The translations under genes were made by a program, and so were the position numbers. Positions 7,398-15,821 of a stretch of 36,368 bases of DNA are shown here, piece after piece. How positions within the stretch are numbered: the first letter of the stretch is position 1; every line of letters starts with the position of its first letter. The notes below the pieces were generated by a model. It was not told the DNA's origin. It searched no databases and was given only the letters and a program-made list of their open reading frames with translations. The stretch is from contig JAGOAF010000008.1 of the NCBI GenBank assembly GCA_017984035.1, forward strand, positions 1-36,368. The letters run 5' to 3'. The DNA is from Flavobacterium sp. Lineage in GTDB: Bacteria > Bacteroidota > Bacteroidia > Flavobacteriales > Flavobacteriaceae.

Positions 7398-7435
7398 TAA
7401 ATCTAAAGTAGAAATAAACTTAAAAAATAATACAG

Positions 7436-7819
7436 ATGGAAGTTACAGGAAGAGTAAAAATGATTGACCAAACTAAAGAAGTAGGTTCTGGTGGTTTCAA
7501 AAAAAGAGATATTGTTGTTACTACTGACGAACAATACCCACAACATATTTTGGTGCAATTTGTTCAAGATAAATGTGACTTACTTAATAATTACCAAGTG
7601 GGTGACCAAGTAAAAATCGACATCAATTTAAGAGGTCGCGAGTGGACGAACCAACAAGGTGAAACGGTTTATTTCAACACTATTCAAGGATGGAGAATTG
7701 GAAAAGTACTGGCAGACGCTCCAGCAGCTGCTCCACAAACTCCTCCTATGCCAGCAGCAGAAACTTTTGCTCCTGCAACTAATTTAAATGAAGAAGAGCC
7801 AGACGATTTACCGTTCTAA
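7436..7819 (+). CDS. DUF3127 OB-fold protein with an SSB-like acidic C-terminus
   Basis: A 127-residue DUF3127 protein. The N-terminal region, MEVTGRVKMIDQTKEVGSGG followed by a KKRDIVVTT strand, VGDQVKIDINLRGREW and a conserved FNTIQGWRI, is consistent with a single-stranded-DNA-binding-protein-like OB fold. A proline/alanine-rich linker (about 100-117) leads to an acidic end, EEEPDDLPF. That end closely resembles the C-terminal tip of bacterial SSB (DDDIPF), which recruits replication and repair proteins. A nucleic-acid role is inferred; no function is established that I can cite. It has its own promoter and a strong terminator, so it is probably monocistronic. Confidence 0.88.
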   Translation: MEVTGRVKMIDQTKEVGSGGFKKRDIVVTTDEQYPQHILVQFVQDKCDLLNNYQVGDQVKIDINLRGREWTNQQGETVYFNTIQGWRIGKVLADAPAAAPQTPPMPAAETFAPATNLNEEEPDDLPF

Positions 7820-7836
7820 TCTTTCTAAATATTCAT

Positions 7837-7869
7837 AAAAACCCGACTCCAAAGCGTCGGGTTTTTTTA
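7837..7869 (+). terminator. Rho-independent terminator of the DUF3127 gene
   Basis: AAAACCCGAC (7838-7847) pairs with GTCGGGTTTT (7856-7865), with an 8-nt loop and a following T-run. Confidence 0.9.
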
Positions 7870-7871
7870 TT

Positions 7872-7879
7872 TACATTTG
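7872..7879 (+). promoter_or_regulatory. Probable -7 promoter element of dgt
   Basis: TACATTTG matches TAnnTTTG and lies 23 nt before the ATG at 7903, directly after the preceding terminator. Confidence 0.55.
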
Positions 7880-7902
7880 TAACTCACAAATACTACCAAG
7901 CA

Positions 7903-9249
7903 ATGAACTGGGAACAACTTTTATCATTAAAAAGACAAGGCGACAAAGGCAAAAGACTGCGTGTAGAACAAGATGATACTCGTCTAGGATTTGAAGTCGA
8001 TTACGACCGTATTATCTTTTCAGCTGCCTTTAGAAGTTTGCAAGACAAAACCCAAGTCATCCCACTTTCCAAAACTGATTTTGTTCACACCCGTTTAACA
8101 CACAGTTTAGAAGTATCAGTTGTAGGACGCTCATTAGGCCGATTGGTAGGAAAAAAAATCCTAGAAAAATATCCGCATTTAAAAGAAGTGCACGGTTACC
8201 ACATGAACGATTTTGGGGCAATTGTAGCCGCAGCTTCATTGGCACACGATATAGGTAATCCTCCTTTTGGTCATTCCGGTGAAAAAGCCATAGGCGAATA
8301 TTTCTCTATCGGAAAAGGACAACAATACAAAGACCAACTCAATCCAAAACAATGGCAAGATCTAATCGATTTTGAAGGTAATGCTAATGGATTTTCAGTT
8401 TTAACCGCAGATCGTCCAGGGATAGAAGGTGGCTTGCGAATTTCGTTTGCAACCTTAGGTGCTTTTATGAAATACCCTAAAGAAAGTTTACCCAAAAAAC
8501 CAACTAAAAATATTGCAGACAAGAAATATGGTTTCTTTCAAAGCGACAAAGCATTCTTTGAAGAAGTCGCTGCAGACATGGGCTTAATTCCTAATAAGTC
8601 TGGAAAAGATATTGGTTTTGAAAGACATCCTTTGGCCTACCTTGTGGAAGCGGCAGACGATATTTGTTACACCATTATTGATTTTGAAGACGGTATAAAT
8701 CTCGGTTTAGTCCAAGAAGAATATGCCTTAGAATATTTAATTAAATTAGTCAAAGATTCGATTGATAGCGCCAAATACAGCACCTTGAATACCAAGGAAG
8801 ATCGTATAAGCTATTTGAGAGCCTTGGCTATTGGCAGTTTAATCAACGATGCCGTTCGCGTTTTTATTGAAAATGAAGAAGCGATTTTAGCTGGAAAATT
8901 TCCGTATGCGTTGACTGATAAAAGCAAGTACAAAGCGCAAATGGACGACATCATTAAATTGAGCGTAAAAAATATTTATCAAAGTCGAGAGGTGATTGAA
9001 AAAGAAATTGTGGGTTACCAAATTATCCAGACCTTATTGGACAAATTCATTTCGGCCATGAATAATAAATTCAATGGAACGGTTTCCAATTATGACCAGT
9101 TAATTTTAAAAATGTTACCTGAAAAACACAATGTAGAAAAAGAAAATCTATACGATCGTTTGTTACACATTTGTCACTATGTTTCGATGTTAACCGATGG
9201 CAATGCCTTGGAATTATTTGAAACCATTAACGGCACAAAAAAATCCTAA
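7903..9249 (+). CDS. dgt: Deoxyguanosinetriphosphate triphosphohydrolase-like protein
   Basis: A 448-residue HD-superfamily enzyme expected to convert dGTP (or dNTPs more widely) to the nucleoside and triphosphate. The HD metal ligands are visible: H67 in HTRLTHSLEVS, H115-D116 in ASLAHDIGNPPFGHSGE, and the later Asp in VEAADDICYTIIDFED. The opening MNWEQLLSLKR and the RLRVEQDDTRLGFEVDYDRI segment are typical of the family. It follows its own promoter and ends in a terminator whose stem includes the stop codon. True dGTP specificity cannot be told from sequence. Confidence 0.94.
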   Translation: MNWEQLLSLKRQGDKGKRLRVEQDDTRLGFEVDYDRIIFSAAFRSLQDKTQVIPLSKTDFVHTRLTHSLEVSVVGRSLGRLVGKKILEKYPHLKEVHGYHMNDFGAIVAAASLAHDIGNPPFGHSGEKAIGEYFSIGKGQQYKDQLNPKQWQDLIDFEGNANGFSVLTADRPGIEGGLRISFATLGAFMKYPKESLPKKPTKNIADKKYGFFQSDKAFFEEVAADMGLIPNKSGKDIGFERHPLAYLVEAADDICYTIIDFEDGINLGLVQEEYALEYLIKLVKDSIDSAKYSTLNTKEDRISYLRALAIGSLINDAVRVFIENEEAILAGKFPYALTDKSKYKAQMDDIIKLSVKNIYQSREVIEKEIVGYQIIQTLLDKFISAMNNKFNGTVSNYDQLILKMLPEKHNVEKENLYDRLLHICHYVSMLTDGNALELFETINGTKKS

Positions 9250-9276
9250 TTAGTAATCTAATTAGGATTTTTTTTA
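9241..9276 (+). terminator. Bidirectional terminator between dgt and tyrS
   Basis: AAATCCTAATTA (9241-9252) pairs perfectly with TAATTAGGATTT (9259-9270), with a 6-nt loop. T-runs flank it on both strands. The dgt stop codon (9247-9249) is inside the left arm. Confidence 0.9.
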
Positions 9277-9293
9277 TTGGTTATTAGTTAAAA

Positions 9294-10589
9294 TTACTTC
9301 ACTCGAACTACAAAATAATTTTTCTTCCCGCTTTGCAATAACACAAATTGATTATTGATTAAATCATTTGTAGAAAGTTGGTATTCTTCTGTAATTTTTT
9401 CTTTGTTAACTGAAATAGAATTCGCCGTCAAGGCTCTTCTCGCCTCACCATTGGATTTGAAGAAACCAGTTTTTTCATTTAAAACCGTCACAATATCCAA
9501 TCCTTTTTCGATTTCACTTGAAGCAATTTCCGCCTGTGGTACTCCATCAAAAACTTCTAAGAACGTCGCTTCGTCCAATTGTTTCAAATCTGCAGCTGAT
9601 GCATTTCCAAAAAGAATATTCGATGCTTTAATCGCTTTTTCCAACTCTTCTTTAGAATGTACCAAAGTAGTAACTTCTTCGGCTAATTTTCTTTGCAACA
9701 GTCTCAAATGAGGTGCTACTTGATGTTCTGTAATTAAAGTTTCGATAGTCGCTTTATCTAAAAAGGTGAAAATCTTAATGTATTTTTCTGCATCTACATC
9801 AGTAGTGTTCAACCAAAATTGGTAAAATTTATATACCGAAGTTTTATCAGCGGTTAACCACACATTACCACCTTCCGATTTTCCAAATTTAGACCCATCT
9901 GCTTTGGTAATCAAAGGACAAGTCATAGCGTAGGCTTTGGCACCTTCGGCATTCATTCGACGAACTAATTCAGTTCCAGTTGTAATATTCCCCCATTGAT
10001 CAGAACCTCCCATTTGTAATAAACAATTGTATTCTTTATGCAAATGGTAAAAATCGTAACCTTGAATTAATTGGTACGTAAACTCAGTAAATGACATTCC
10101 TTCGCCTTCGCCAGACAAACGTTTTTTAACCGAATCTTTAGCCATCATGTAGTTTACTGTAATACGTTTACCTACATCGCGGGCAAAATTGATGAAAGAC
10201 AAATCCTTCATCCAGTCGTAATTGTTCACTAAAACAGCTGCATTTACCTCTTTCGAATTGAAATCCAAGAAACGCGAAAGTACCGCTTTGATTCCTTCTA
10301 CATTGTGTGCCAACGTAACTTCGTCCAACAAATTTCGCTCATCAGATTTTCCAGATGGATCTCCAATCATTCCGGTTGCACCTCCTACCAAAGCAATAGG
10401 TTTATGTCCAAAATTTTTCAAATGAACTAACAATAAGATGGGCACCAAACTTCCAATATGCAACGAATCTGAAGTCGGATCAAATCCGATATAGGTTGTT
10501 GTCATTTCTTTCAAAAGTTGTTCTTCGGTTCCCGGCATGATGTCATGAACCAAGCCACGCCATTGTAATTCTTCTACTAAATTTTTCAT
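9294..10589 (-). CDS. tyrS: Tyrosyl-tRNA synthetase
   Basis: A 431-residue class I synthetase charging tRNA-Tyr. The HIGH motif is present as HIGS (44-47), the tyrosine pocket region as [12 protein letters not shown] (194-205), and the KMSKS-type motif as KFGKS (234-238). A C-terminal S4-like RNA-binding domain (about 355-431) contains [16 protein letters not shown]. The length is normal for the bacterial TyrRS form. It is transcribed alone from a well-formed promoter just upstream and convergent with dgt across a shared terminator. Confidence 0.97.
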   Translation of the reverse strand: MKNLVEELQWRGLVHDIMPGTEEQLLKEMTTTYIGFDPTSDSLHIGSLVPILLLVHLKNFGHKPIALVGGATGMIGDPSGKSDERNLLDEVTLAHNVEGIKAVLSRFLDFNSKEVNAAVLVNNYDWMKDLSFINFARDVGKRITVNYMMAKDSVKKRLSGEGEGMSFTEFTYQLIQGYDFYHLHKEYNCLLQMGGSDQWGNITTGTELVRRMNAEGAKAYAMTCPLITKADGSKFGKSEGGNVWLTADKTSVYKFYQFWLNTTDVDAEKYIKIFTFLDKATIETLITEHQVAPHLRLLQRKLAEEVTTLVHSKEELEKAIKASNILFGNASAADLKQLDEATFLEVFDGVPQAEIASSEIEKGLDIVTVLNEKTGFFKSNGEARRALTANSISVNKEKITEEYQLSTNDLINNQFVLLQSGKKNYFVVRVK

Positions 10590-10606
10590 TTTTTAATCAA
10601 TTTGCG

Positions 10607-10636
10607 CAAAGATAGCCATTTCATCAGCAATCACAA
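10607..10636 (-). promoter_or_regulatory. Promoter of tyrS
   Basis: On the minus strand, TTG (10636-10634) and TATCTTTG (10614-10607) are separated by exactly 19 nt. The ATG at 10589 is 17 nt past the -7 element. Confidence 0.75.
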
Positions 10637-10718
10637 TTGCAAAAATCAATTTCGGGCTCAAAATTCAAAATCAATAGGAAAATCTGGGAATCAGCAGTAA
10701 ATAAATTATCTTTACCCC

Positions 10719-11708
10719 ATGATTTTAGTTACAGGAGGAACTGGTTTAGTAGGAGCGCATCTCTTACTCCATTTAGTGGAGCAAGGAGAAAATGCGCGAG
10801 CAATTTATCGATCTACAACTTCCATTGAAAAAACCAAAAATTTATTTTCGCTTTACAACAAGTCGCATTTATTTGAAAAAATAGAATGGATGGAAGCGGA
10901 TATACTTGATATTCCATCCCTAGAAATTGCCTTTCAAAATATTGAATTCGTTTACCACTGTGCCGCTTTGATTTCGTTTGACCCAAAAGACGAAGAGGCG
11001 ATTCGCAAAACAAACATTGAAGGCACCGCCAACATCGTTAATTTTAGCTTGTCTTACAAGATCAAAAAAATGCTGTTTGTGAGTTCCATTGCCGCTTTGG
11101 GAGATCTAAATACAGCCGAAACTTCGATTTCTGAAACTACTGAATGGAATCCCGAAAAACCACATAGCGACTATGCCATATCAAAATATGGTGCTGAAAT
11201 GGAAGTCTGGCGTGGACAACAGGAAGGTTTAAGCGTACTTATAGTTAATCCTGGGGTTATTATTGGACCTGGATTTCCAGAACAAGGAAGCGGGGCTTTG
11301 TTTTCGGCTGTTGCCAAAGGATTGTCTTTTTATACGCTCGGCACTACTGGATTCATTGCTGTTACAGATGTAGTTGAAACGAGTGTTCGATTAATGAAAA
11401 GTGACATTCAAAACGAACGATTTACATTAATTGAAAATAATTATTCGTTTCAAGAAATACTAAATTGTATCGCTGATAGCTTGCAAGTAAACCGTCCTCG
11501 CTGGCAGGCCTCACCTTTGGTTATGGAAATCATTTGGAGGATAGATTGGTTCTTGTCTGTATTTTTCTTCCAAAAAAGAAAATTGTCTCGTGCCAGTGCT
11601 AAAGCTTCCTATTCAAAATCTGTATATGCTAACGCAAAAATAAAAGCGGTTTTACAGTCTGAATTTACTGCAATAAAAGAATACATTACAACCATTTCCT
11701 ATTTATAA
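10719..11708 (+). CDS. NAD-dependent epimerase/dehydratase family protein (extended SDR)
   Basis: A 329-residue extended short-chain dehydrogenase/reductase. The Rossmann glycine motif GGTGLVG is at residues 6-12, an acidic patch (EADILD) follows at about 59-64, the active-site serine region is VSSIAALG (121-128), and the catalytic pair is Y152-x3-K156 (YAISK). The substrate is not predictable; relatives act on sugar nucleotides, dihydroflavonol-like compounds or sterol-like substrates. A TATCTTTA element ends only 4 nt before the ATG, which would make the mRNA leaderless or nearly so. The gene is not in an obvious operon. Confidence 0.9.
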   Translation: MILVTGGTGLVGAHLLLHLVEQGENARAIYRSTTSIEKTKNLFSLYNKSHLFEKIEWMEADILDIPSLEIAFQNIEFVYHCAALISFDPKDEEAIRKTNIEGTANIVNFSLSYKIKKMLFVSSIAALGDLNTAETSISETTEWNPEKPHSDYAISKYGAEMEVWRGQQEGLSVLIVNPGVIIGPGFPEQGSGALFSAVAKGLSFYTLGTTGFIAVTDVVETSVRLMKSDIQNERFTLIENNYSFQEILNCIADSLQVNRPRWQASPLVMEIIWRIDWFLSVFFFQKRKLSRASAKASYSKSVYANAKIKAVLQSEFTAIKEYITTISYL

Positions 11709-11729
11709 GTTGTATTATCAAAAATAAAA

Positions 11730-11757
11730 AAAGCCTCTCAATTTCTTGAGAGGCTTT
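11730..11757 (-). terminator. Rho-independent terminator of tRNA-Gln
   Basis: AAAGCCTCTCAA (11730-11741) pairs perfectly with TTGAGAGGCTTT (11746-11757), with a TTTC loop. On the minus strand it is followed by a long T-rich tail, so it mainly serves the tRNA; it may also end the plus-strand SDR gene. Confidence 0.85.
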
Positions 11758-11760
11758 ATG

Positions 11761-11831
11761 TTGGTCTACAAGGACTCGAACCTTGAAAGACTGCACCAAA
11801 AACAGTTGTGTTACCATTACACCATAGACCA
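11761..11831 (-). tRNA. tRNA-Gln (anticodon UUG)
   Basis: The minus-strand transcript folds as a complete 71-nt cloverleaf. The acceptor stem is TGGTCTA/TAGACCA, the D arm is GTGTAATGGTAACAC, and the anticodon stem ACTGT/GCAGT holds loop TTTTGGT with anticodon TTG. The T arm is CAAGG-TTCGAGT-CCTTG. The discriminator base is A at 11761. CCA is not encoded and must be added after transcription. Confidence 0.96.
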
Positions 11832-11851
11832 GCAGTGCTATTAAGCGAGTG

Positions 11852-11881
11852 CAAATTTAATACAAATTTTATTTTGCGCAA
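11852..11881 (-). promoter_or_regulatory. Promoter of tRNA-Gln
   Basis: On the minus strand, TTG (11881-11879) and TAAATTTG (11859-11852) are separated by exactly 19 nt. The tRNA 5' end is 20 nt beyond the -7 element. Confidence 0.78.
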
Positions 11882-12057
11882 ACTTTTGGATTGTTTTTAT
11901 CAAAAAACTTTTGGCTACAACAGAATGCCCGAAGAAACCAACTAAAAACCAATTCATTACTACTGTATTTCTAATAATAGAATTTTTTGTTAATGCTCGT
12001 CTCATTACGCAAAAAAACATTTTCTTTGCATCTAAAAATAATAACCCAATTTGAATC

Positions 12058-15000
12058 ATGAATAAGGCCGATTTCAATTTTAATAAATGGAACACTATTT
12101 TAGGTTGGTTTGCGTTTGCAATAGCCTTAATAACCTATACGCTAACTGTGGAACCAACGATGAGTTTCTGGGATTGTGGAGAATATATTGCTACTGCGGC
12201 TAAATTAGAAGTAGGCCACCCTCCTGGAGCGCCATTGTTTCAAATGATTGGAGCATTTTTTGCACTATTTGCTATAGACAATGAGCACATTGCTTTGATG
12301 GTCAATATGACTTCGGTAGTATCCAGTGCCTTTACCATTTTATTTTTATATTGGTCATCCAATATGATTTTAAAAAAAATCATCGGTTCGTATAATGAAA
12401 TCAACAAAGACAATTCGATTGTAATTCTAGGAAGTTCATTTGTAGGTGCATTAGCTTATACTTTTTCTGATAGTTTTTGGTACAATGCTGTAGAAGCCGA
12501 AGTGTATGCTATGGCATCTTTACTGATCGCTTTATTACTTTGGTTGGGTTTGCGTTGGGAACAAGAAATGAATACGCCCAGAGGGGATAAATGGCTGCTG
12601 ATCATTTCATTGGTTATCGGACTTTCCTTCGGGGTTCACTTCATGGCTTTATTGACTATCCCTGCTATTGGGTTTTTGTATTTTTTTAAAAATTATAAAA
12701 CGGTTACCATTAAAAATTTCATTATTGCTAATGTAGTAGTGGTTTCCATTTTGTTGTTTATCTTCAAAATGTTATTGCCTTTAACTATGGCTTTCTTTGG
12801 GAAAACTGAAATTTTTATGGTCAATGAAATGGGATTACCTTTCAACTCAGGAACCTTGTTTGTAACACTCCTACTAATTGGATTTTTCTATTTTGGATTG
12901 CGCTATACAAAGCAAAAAGGATTGGTTTTTTACAACACAATTATCCTATGCACTTTGTTCATATTAATTGGATTCTCGACCTGGATGATGTTGCCCATTC
13001 GTGCCAATGCCAATACCGTAATTAACGAAAACAAACCGTCAGATGCAGCTGAAGTACTTGCCTATTACAACAGGGAGCAATACGGAGTAAACCCGCTTTT
13101 TTATGGCCCACAGTTTACCGAAGCCTTTGCAGGATTAGATAAAGACAAACCCTATTTAGACAAAGCACCTAATTACGAACGAAATTATACCACTGGTAAA
13201 TATGACATTACCAATAATTTCAAAAATGCTGAGCAAAATAGTGATGACTATCACAAAACGATATTACCAAGATTATGGAGTGCTGATCATGTAGAAAATT
13301 ATATCAATTTCACCAATCCACCCGAATTTAAAATTAATTACGACTATCCTTTTGAGGAGGATTTAGCTAAATACGGTATAGAAGCAAGTCAATTAAGTGA
13401 AGAAGATTACAACAAAGCGATAGCCCAACTAAAAGGTGAAATTGAAAAAGTAGTTCTTGAATTCAGACAAGCTTACGCTCAAAAAGAAATTGATAACGAA
13501 GGATATGTGGCCTTTTTAAAAAATTATGGCGATTATTTGATCGTTGAAAAACCAACTACTGTAGACAATTTCCAATTCATGTTCGAATACCAATTCGGGT
13601 ACATGTACTGGAGGTATTTGATGTGGAATTTTGTAGGGCGCCAAAACGACATTCAAGGCAGATATGATAATTTAAACGGAAACTGGATTAGTGGTATCCC
13701 GTTTATGGATAGCTTACACCTTGGTTCTCAAGACAATTTACCAACTGATGTTTTGAAAAACAAAGGTCGTAATACCTATTTTTTCTTACCATTTATCCTA
13801 GGCTTAATTGGATTAATGTACCATGCTAGTAAAGACCGTAAAAGTTTTTATGTGCTACTTTCTTTATTTTTATTTACTGGAATAGCCTTAAAAATTTACT
13901 TAAACGAACGACCGTTTGAACCTCGTGAACGCGATTATGCCTTGGTTGGATCATTTTATGTTTTTGCTATTTGGATTGGTTTTGGTGTGTACTCACTGTA
14001 CGAAAGTGCCAAAAAACATTTGGCACCAAAAATTGCTGGACCGGTATTGATTGCTGGAAGCTTATTAGCAGCTCCTGTTCTTATGGGGTTCCAAAATTGG
14101 GATGACCACGATCGTTCCGATAAATATACTGCAGTTGCAATGGCTAAAGCTTATTTGAGTTCGTGTGATAAAAATGCAATTTTATTTACTATTGGGGATA
14201 ATGATACTTTCCCGCTCTGGTATGCACAAGAAATTGAGAATTATAGAACGGATGTGAAAATTGTCAATACCAGTCTTTTTATGACCGACTGGTACATTGA
14301 TCAAATGAAAATGAAAAGTTACGAATCAGATCCCTTACCAATTTCTTTTAAGCATAACGAATATGTTGGAGATAAATTAGATTATGTAGCCCATATTCCA
14401 AAAATTGAAACCCGTTGGGATGTAAAAGATTTTATCGCATTCATTAAAAATCCTAAGTCAACTGTTGAAATGCAAAATGGACAAACCATCCATTTTTATC
14501 CAACCAATAAAATTAGAATTCCTATTGACAAAAACACCATTATCAAAAATAAAGTAGTCAGTCCTCGTTATAATGATTCTATCGTTTCGGCCATAGAAAT
14601 CGACATTAAAGGAAGTGCTATTTACAAAAATAGATTAATGATGTTAGACATTGTAACCAATAATAATTGGAAACGTCCGATCTATTTTAGCGGTGGAGCT
14701 TTTGACAACGAAGATTATCTTTGGATGAAAGAATTCCTTCAATTAGAAGGGATGGTTTATAAATTAGTACCTGTTAGAACACAACTTCCAAAAGGGGCTA
14801 GCCAAATCGATATGGGTCAAATTGATACCGATATTATGTTTGATAAAGTGATGCGTTGGGATTGGGGCAATAGCGAAAGTCTTTCTATCTACCACGATCC
14901 TGAAACCCGAAGAAACAGTATCACCTATCGCATGAATTTATCGCGATTAATGTCAGGACTTATTGCAGAAGGTAAAATGGACAAAGCTAAAAAAGTGATT

Positions 15001-15339
15001 GATTTAGCAATGACTAAAATGCCTGTAGATCAGTTTGAATATTACTCATTAGTAGATCCTTTTGCAAAAGGCTATTATGATGTAGGCGAAAAGGCTAAAG
15101 CGCAAAAGCTCTTAACTCAATTGATTGGAAAATATACTGAAAACTTAAACTATTACAGCCATTTATCTTCGTCTGAGCAAGTTGATATTGCCATTGAAAT
15201 AGTAACAGATATTGAACGCTACCGTGGATTATTAGAAATTATGAAAGAAAGCGGTGATATTGTATTATATGAAAAATCGAAAAAGACATTCAACAATTAC
15301 ATTAGTATTTTTGAACGTTTTGGGCGAGAAAAAGAATAA
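12058..15339 (+). CDS. GT117/DUF2723 membrane glycosyltransferase (protein O-mannosyltransferase-like)
   Basis: A 1093-residue polytopic membrane protein of the DUF2723 family. The N-terminal TM (about 13-31) is followed by the signature loop EPTMSFWDCGEYIATAAKLE then GHPPGAPLFQMIG, with acidic residues placed as in GT-C glycosyltransferases. Further TMs fill roughly residues 70-330, another TM cluster follows near 575-690, and a soluble C-terminal part contains IGDNDTFPLWYAQEIE and helical repeats. The family is classed as GT117 and includes human TMEM260, an O-mannosyltransferase, so transfer of a lipid-linked sugar to exported proteins is a reasonable inference. Acceptors in this organism are unknown. 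It is monocistronic, with a terminator shared with the convergent DUF4296 operon. Confidence 0.9.
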   Translation: MNKADFNFNKWNTILGWFAFAIALITYTLTVEPTMSFWDCGEYIATAAKLEVGHPPGAPLFQMIGAFFALFAIDNEHIALMVNMTSVVSSAFTILFLYWSSNMILKKIIGSYNEINKDNSIVILGSSFVGALAYTFSDSFWYNAVEAEVYAMASLLIALLLWLGLRWEQEMNTPRGDKWLLIISLVIGLSFGVHFMALLTIPAIGFLYFFKNYKTVTIKNFIIANVVVVSILLFIFKMLLPLTMAFFGKTEIFMVNEMGLPFNSGTLFVTLLLIGFFYFGLRYTKQKGLVFYNTIILCTLFILIGFSTWMMLPIRANANTVINENKPSDAAEVLAYYNREQYGVNPLFYGPQFTEAFAGLDKDKPYLDKAPNYERNYTTGKYDITNNFKNAEQNSDDYHKTILPRLWSADHVENYINFTNPPEFKINYDYPFEEDLAKYGIEASQLSEEDYNKAIAQLKGEIEKVVLEFRQAYAQKEIDNEGYVAFLKNYGDYLIVEKPTTVDNFQFMFEYQFGYMYWRYLMWNFVGRQNDIQGRYDNLNGNWISGIPFMDSLHLGSQDNLPTDVLKNKGRNTYFFLPFILGLIGLMYHASKDRKSFYVLLSLFLFTGIALKIYLNERPFEPRERDYALVGSFYVFAIWIGFGVYSLYESAKKHLAPKIAGPVLIAGSLLAAPVLMGFQNWDDHDRSDKYTAVAMAKAYLSSCDKNAILFTIGDNDTFPLWYAQEIENYRTDVKIVNTSLFMTDWYIDQMKMKSYESDPLPISFKHNEYVGDKLDYVAHIPKIETRWDVKDFIAFIKNPKSTVEMQNGQTIHFYPTNKIRIPIDKNTIIKNKVVSPRYNDSIVSAIEIDIKGSAIYKNRLMMLDIVTNNNWKRPIYFSGGAFDNEDYLWMKEFLQLEGMVYKLVPVRTQLPKGASQIDMGQIDTDIMFDKVMRWDWGNSESLSIYHDPETRRNSITYRMNLSRLMSGLIAEGKMDKAKKVIDLAMTKMPVDQFEYYSLVDPFAKGYYDVGEKAKAQKLLTQLIGKYTENLNYYSHLSSSEQVDIAIEIVTDIERYRGLLEIMKESGDIVLYEKSKKTFNNYISIFERFGREKE

Positions 15340-15360
15340 GTAAGATTATTCGAATGGAAC

Positions 15361-15394
15361 AAAAAAAGGCAGTACTTATGTACTGCCCTTTTTT
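15361..15394 (+). terminator. Bidirectional terminator between the GT117 gene and the DUF4296 gene
   Basis: GGCAGTAC (15368-15375) pairs with GTACTGCC (15380-15387) around a TTAT loop. A-run and T-run flank it, so it can act on both strands. Confidence 0.88.
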
Positions 15395-15395
15395 A

Positions 15396-15815
15396 TTATT
15401 CTTTTATTATTTTAAGCGCGGCGATTGAATCTTTGTTTTTTTTCGCGATCCTTTTTTTATTGTTTTTCTGCTTTAATTTGTCAATTGCAACAGCTCGTTT
15501 TTTTTCTTTAATTACACGCTTAACGACTTCGTCAAACATGATTTTATAGCTTTTATAATCTGCGGCGTAATACACATTATTTTGTGCTAATTGTAAACTA
15601 TCAATTTTGTATTTTTTGTAAATGAATTGCTTTGGATGAATTTGATTGGAGTCTAAAACAGCAGGATTTTGGTATTTAACAGCCTCTAATAAAGCCATAT
15701 CATACATAATATCGATCATCTTCGATTTTTCAATAAGAGTATCTGGTTTTTTTACCAAGTCCTCTTTGCAACCCAAAATGGCTAAAATCACTACTAATGA
15801 AATACTCTTTTTCAT
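15396..15815 (-). CDS. DUF4296 lipoprotein
   Basis: A 139-residue predicted lipoprotein. The signal peptide ends with lipobox ILGC, giving Cys at residue 16. The middle part (MIDIMYDMALLEAVKYQN, then HPKQFIYKKYKIDSLQLAQN and YYAADYKSYKIMFDEV) matches DUF4296. The C-terminal tail is strongly basic (repeated K/R from about residue 103 on). Function is unknown. It is the last gene of the GT2-pyrC operon, starting 6 nt after pyrC ends; the link to these enzymes may be only genomic convenience. Confidence 0.85.
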   Translation of the reverse strand: MKKSISLVVILAILGCKEDLVKKPDTLIEKSKMIDIMYDMALLEAVKYQNPAVLDSNQIHPKQFIYKKYKIDSLQLAQNNVYYAADYKSYKIMFDEVVKRVIKEKKRAVAIDKLKQKNNKKRIAKKNKDSIAALKIIKE

Positions 15816-15821
15816 TTTACT

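Noticed and set aside
11841..12095. 84-codon open frame on the minus strand beside tRNA-Gln
   Set aside because: It covers the tRNA-Gln promoter and the start of the GT117 gene, has no family resemblance and no promoter of its own.
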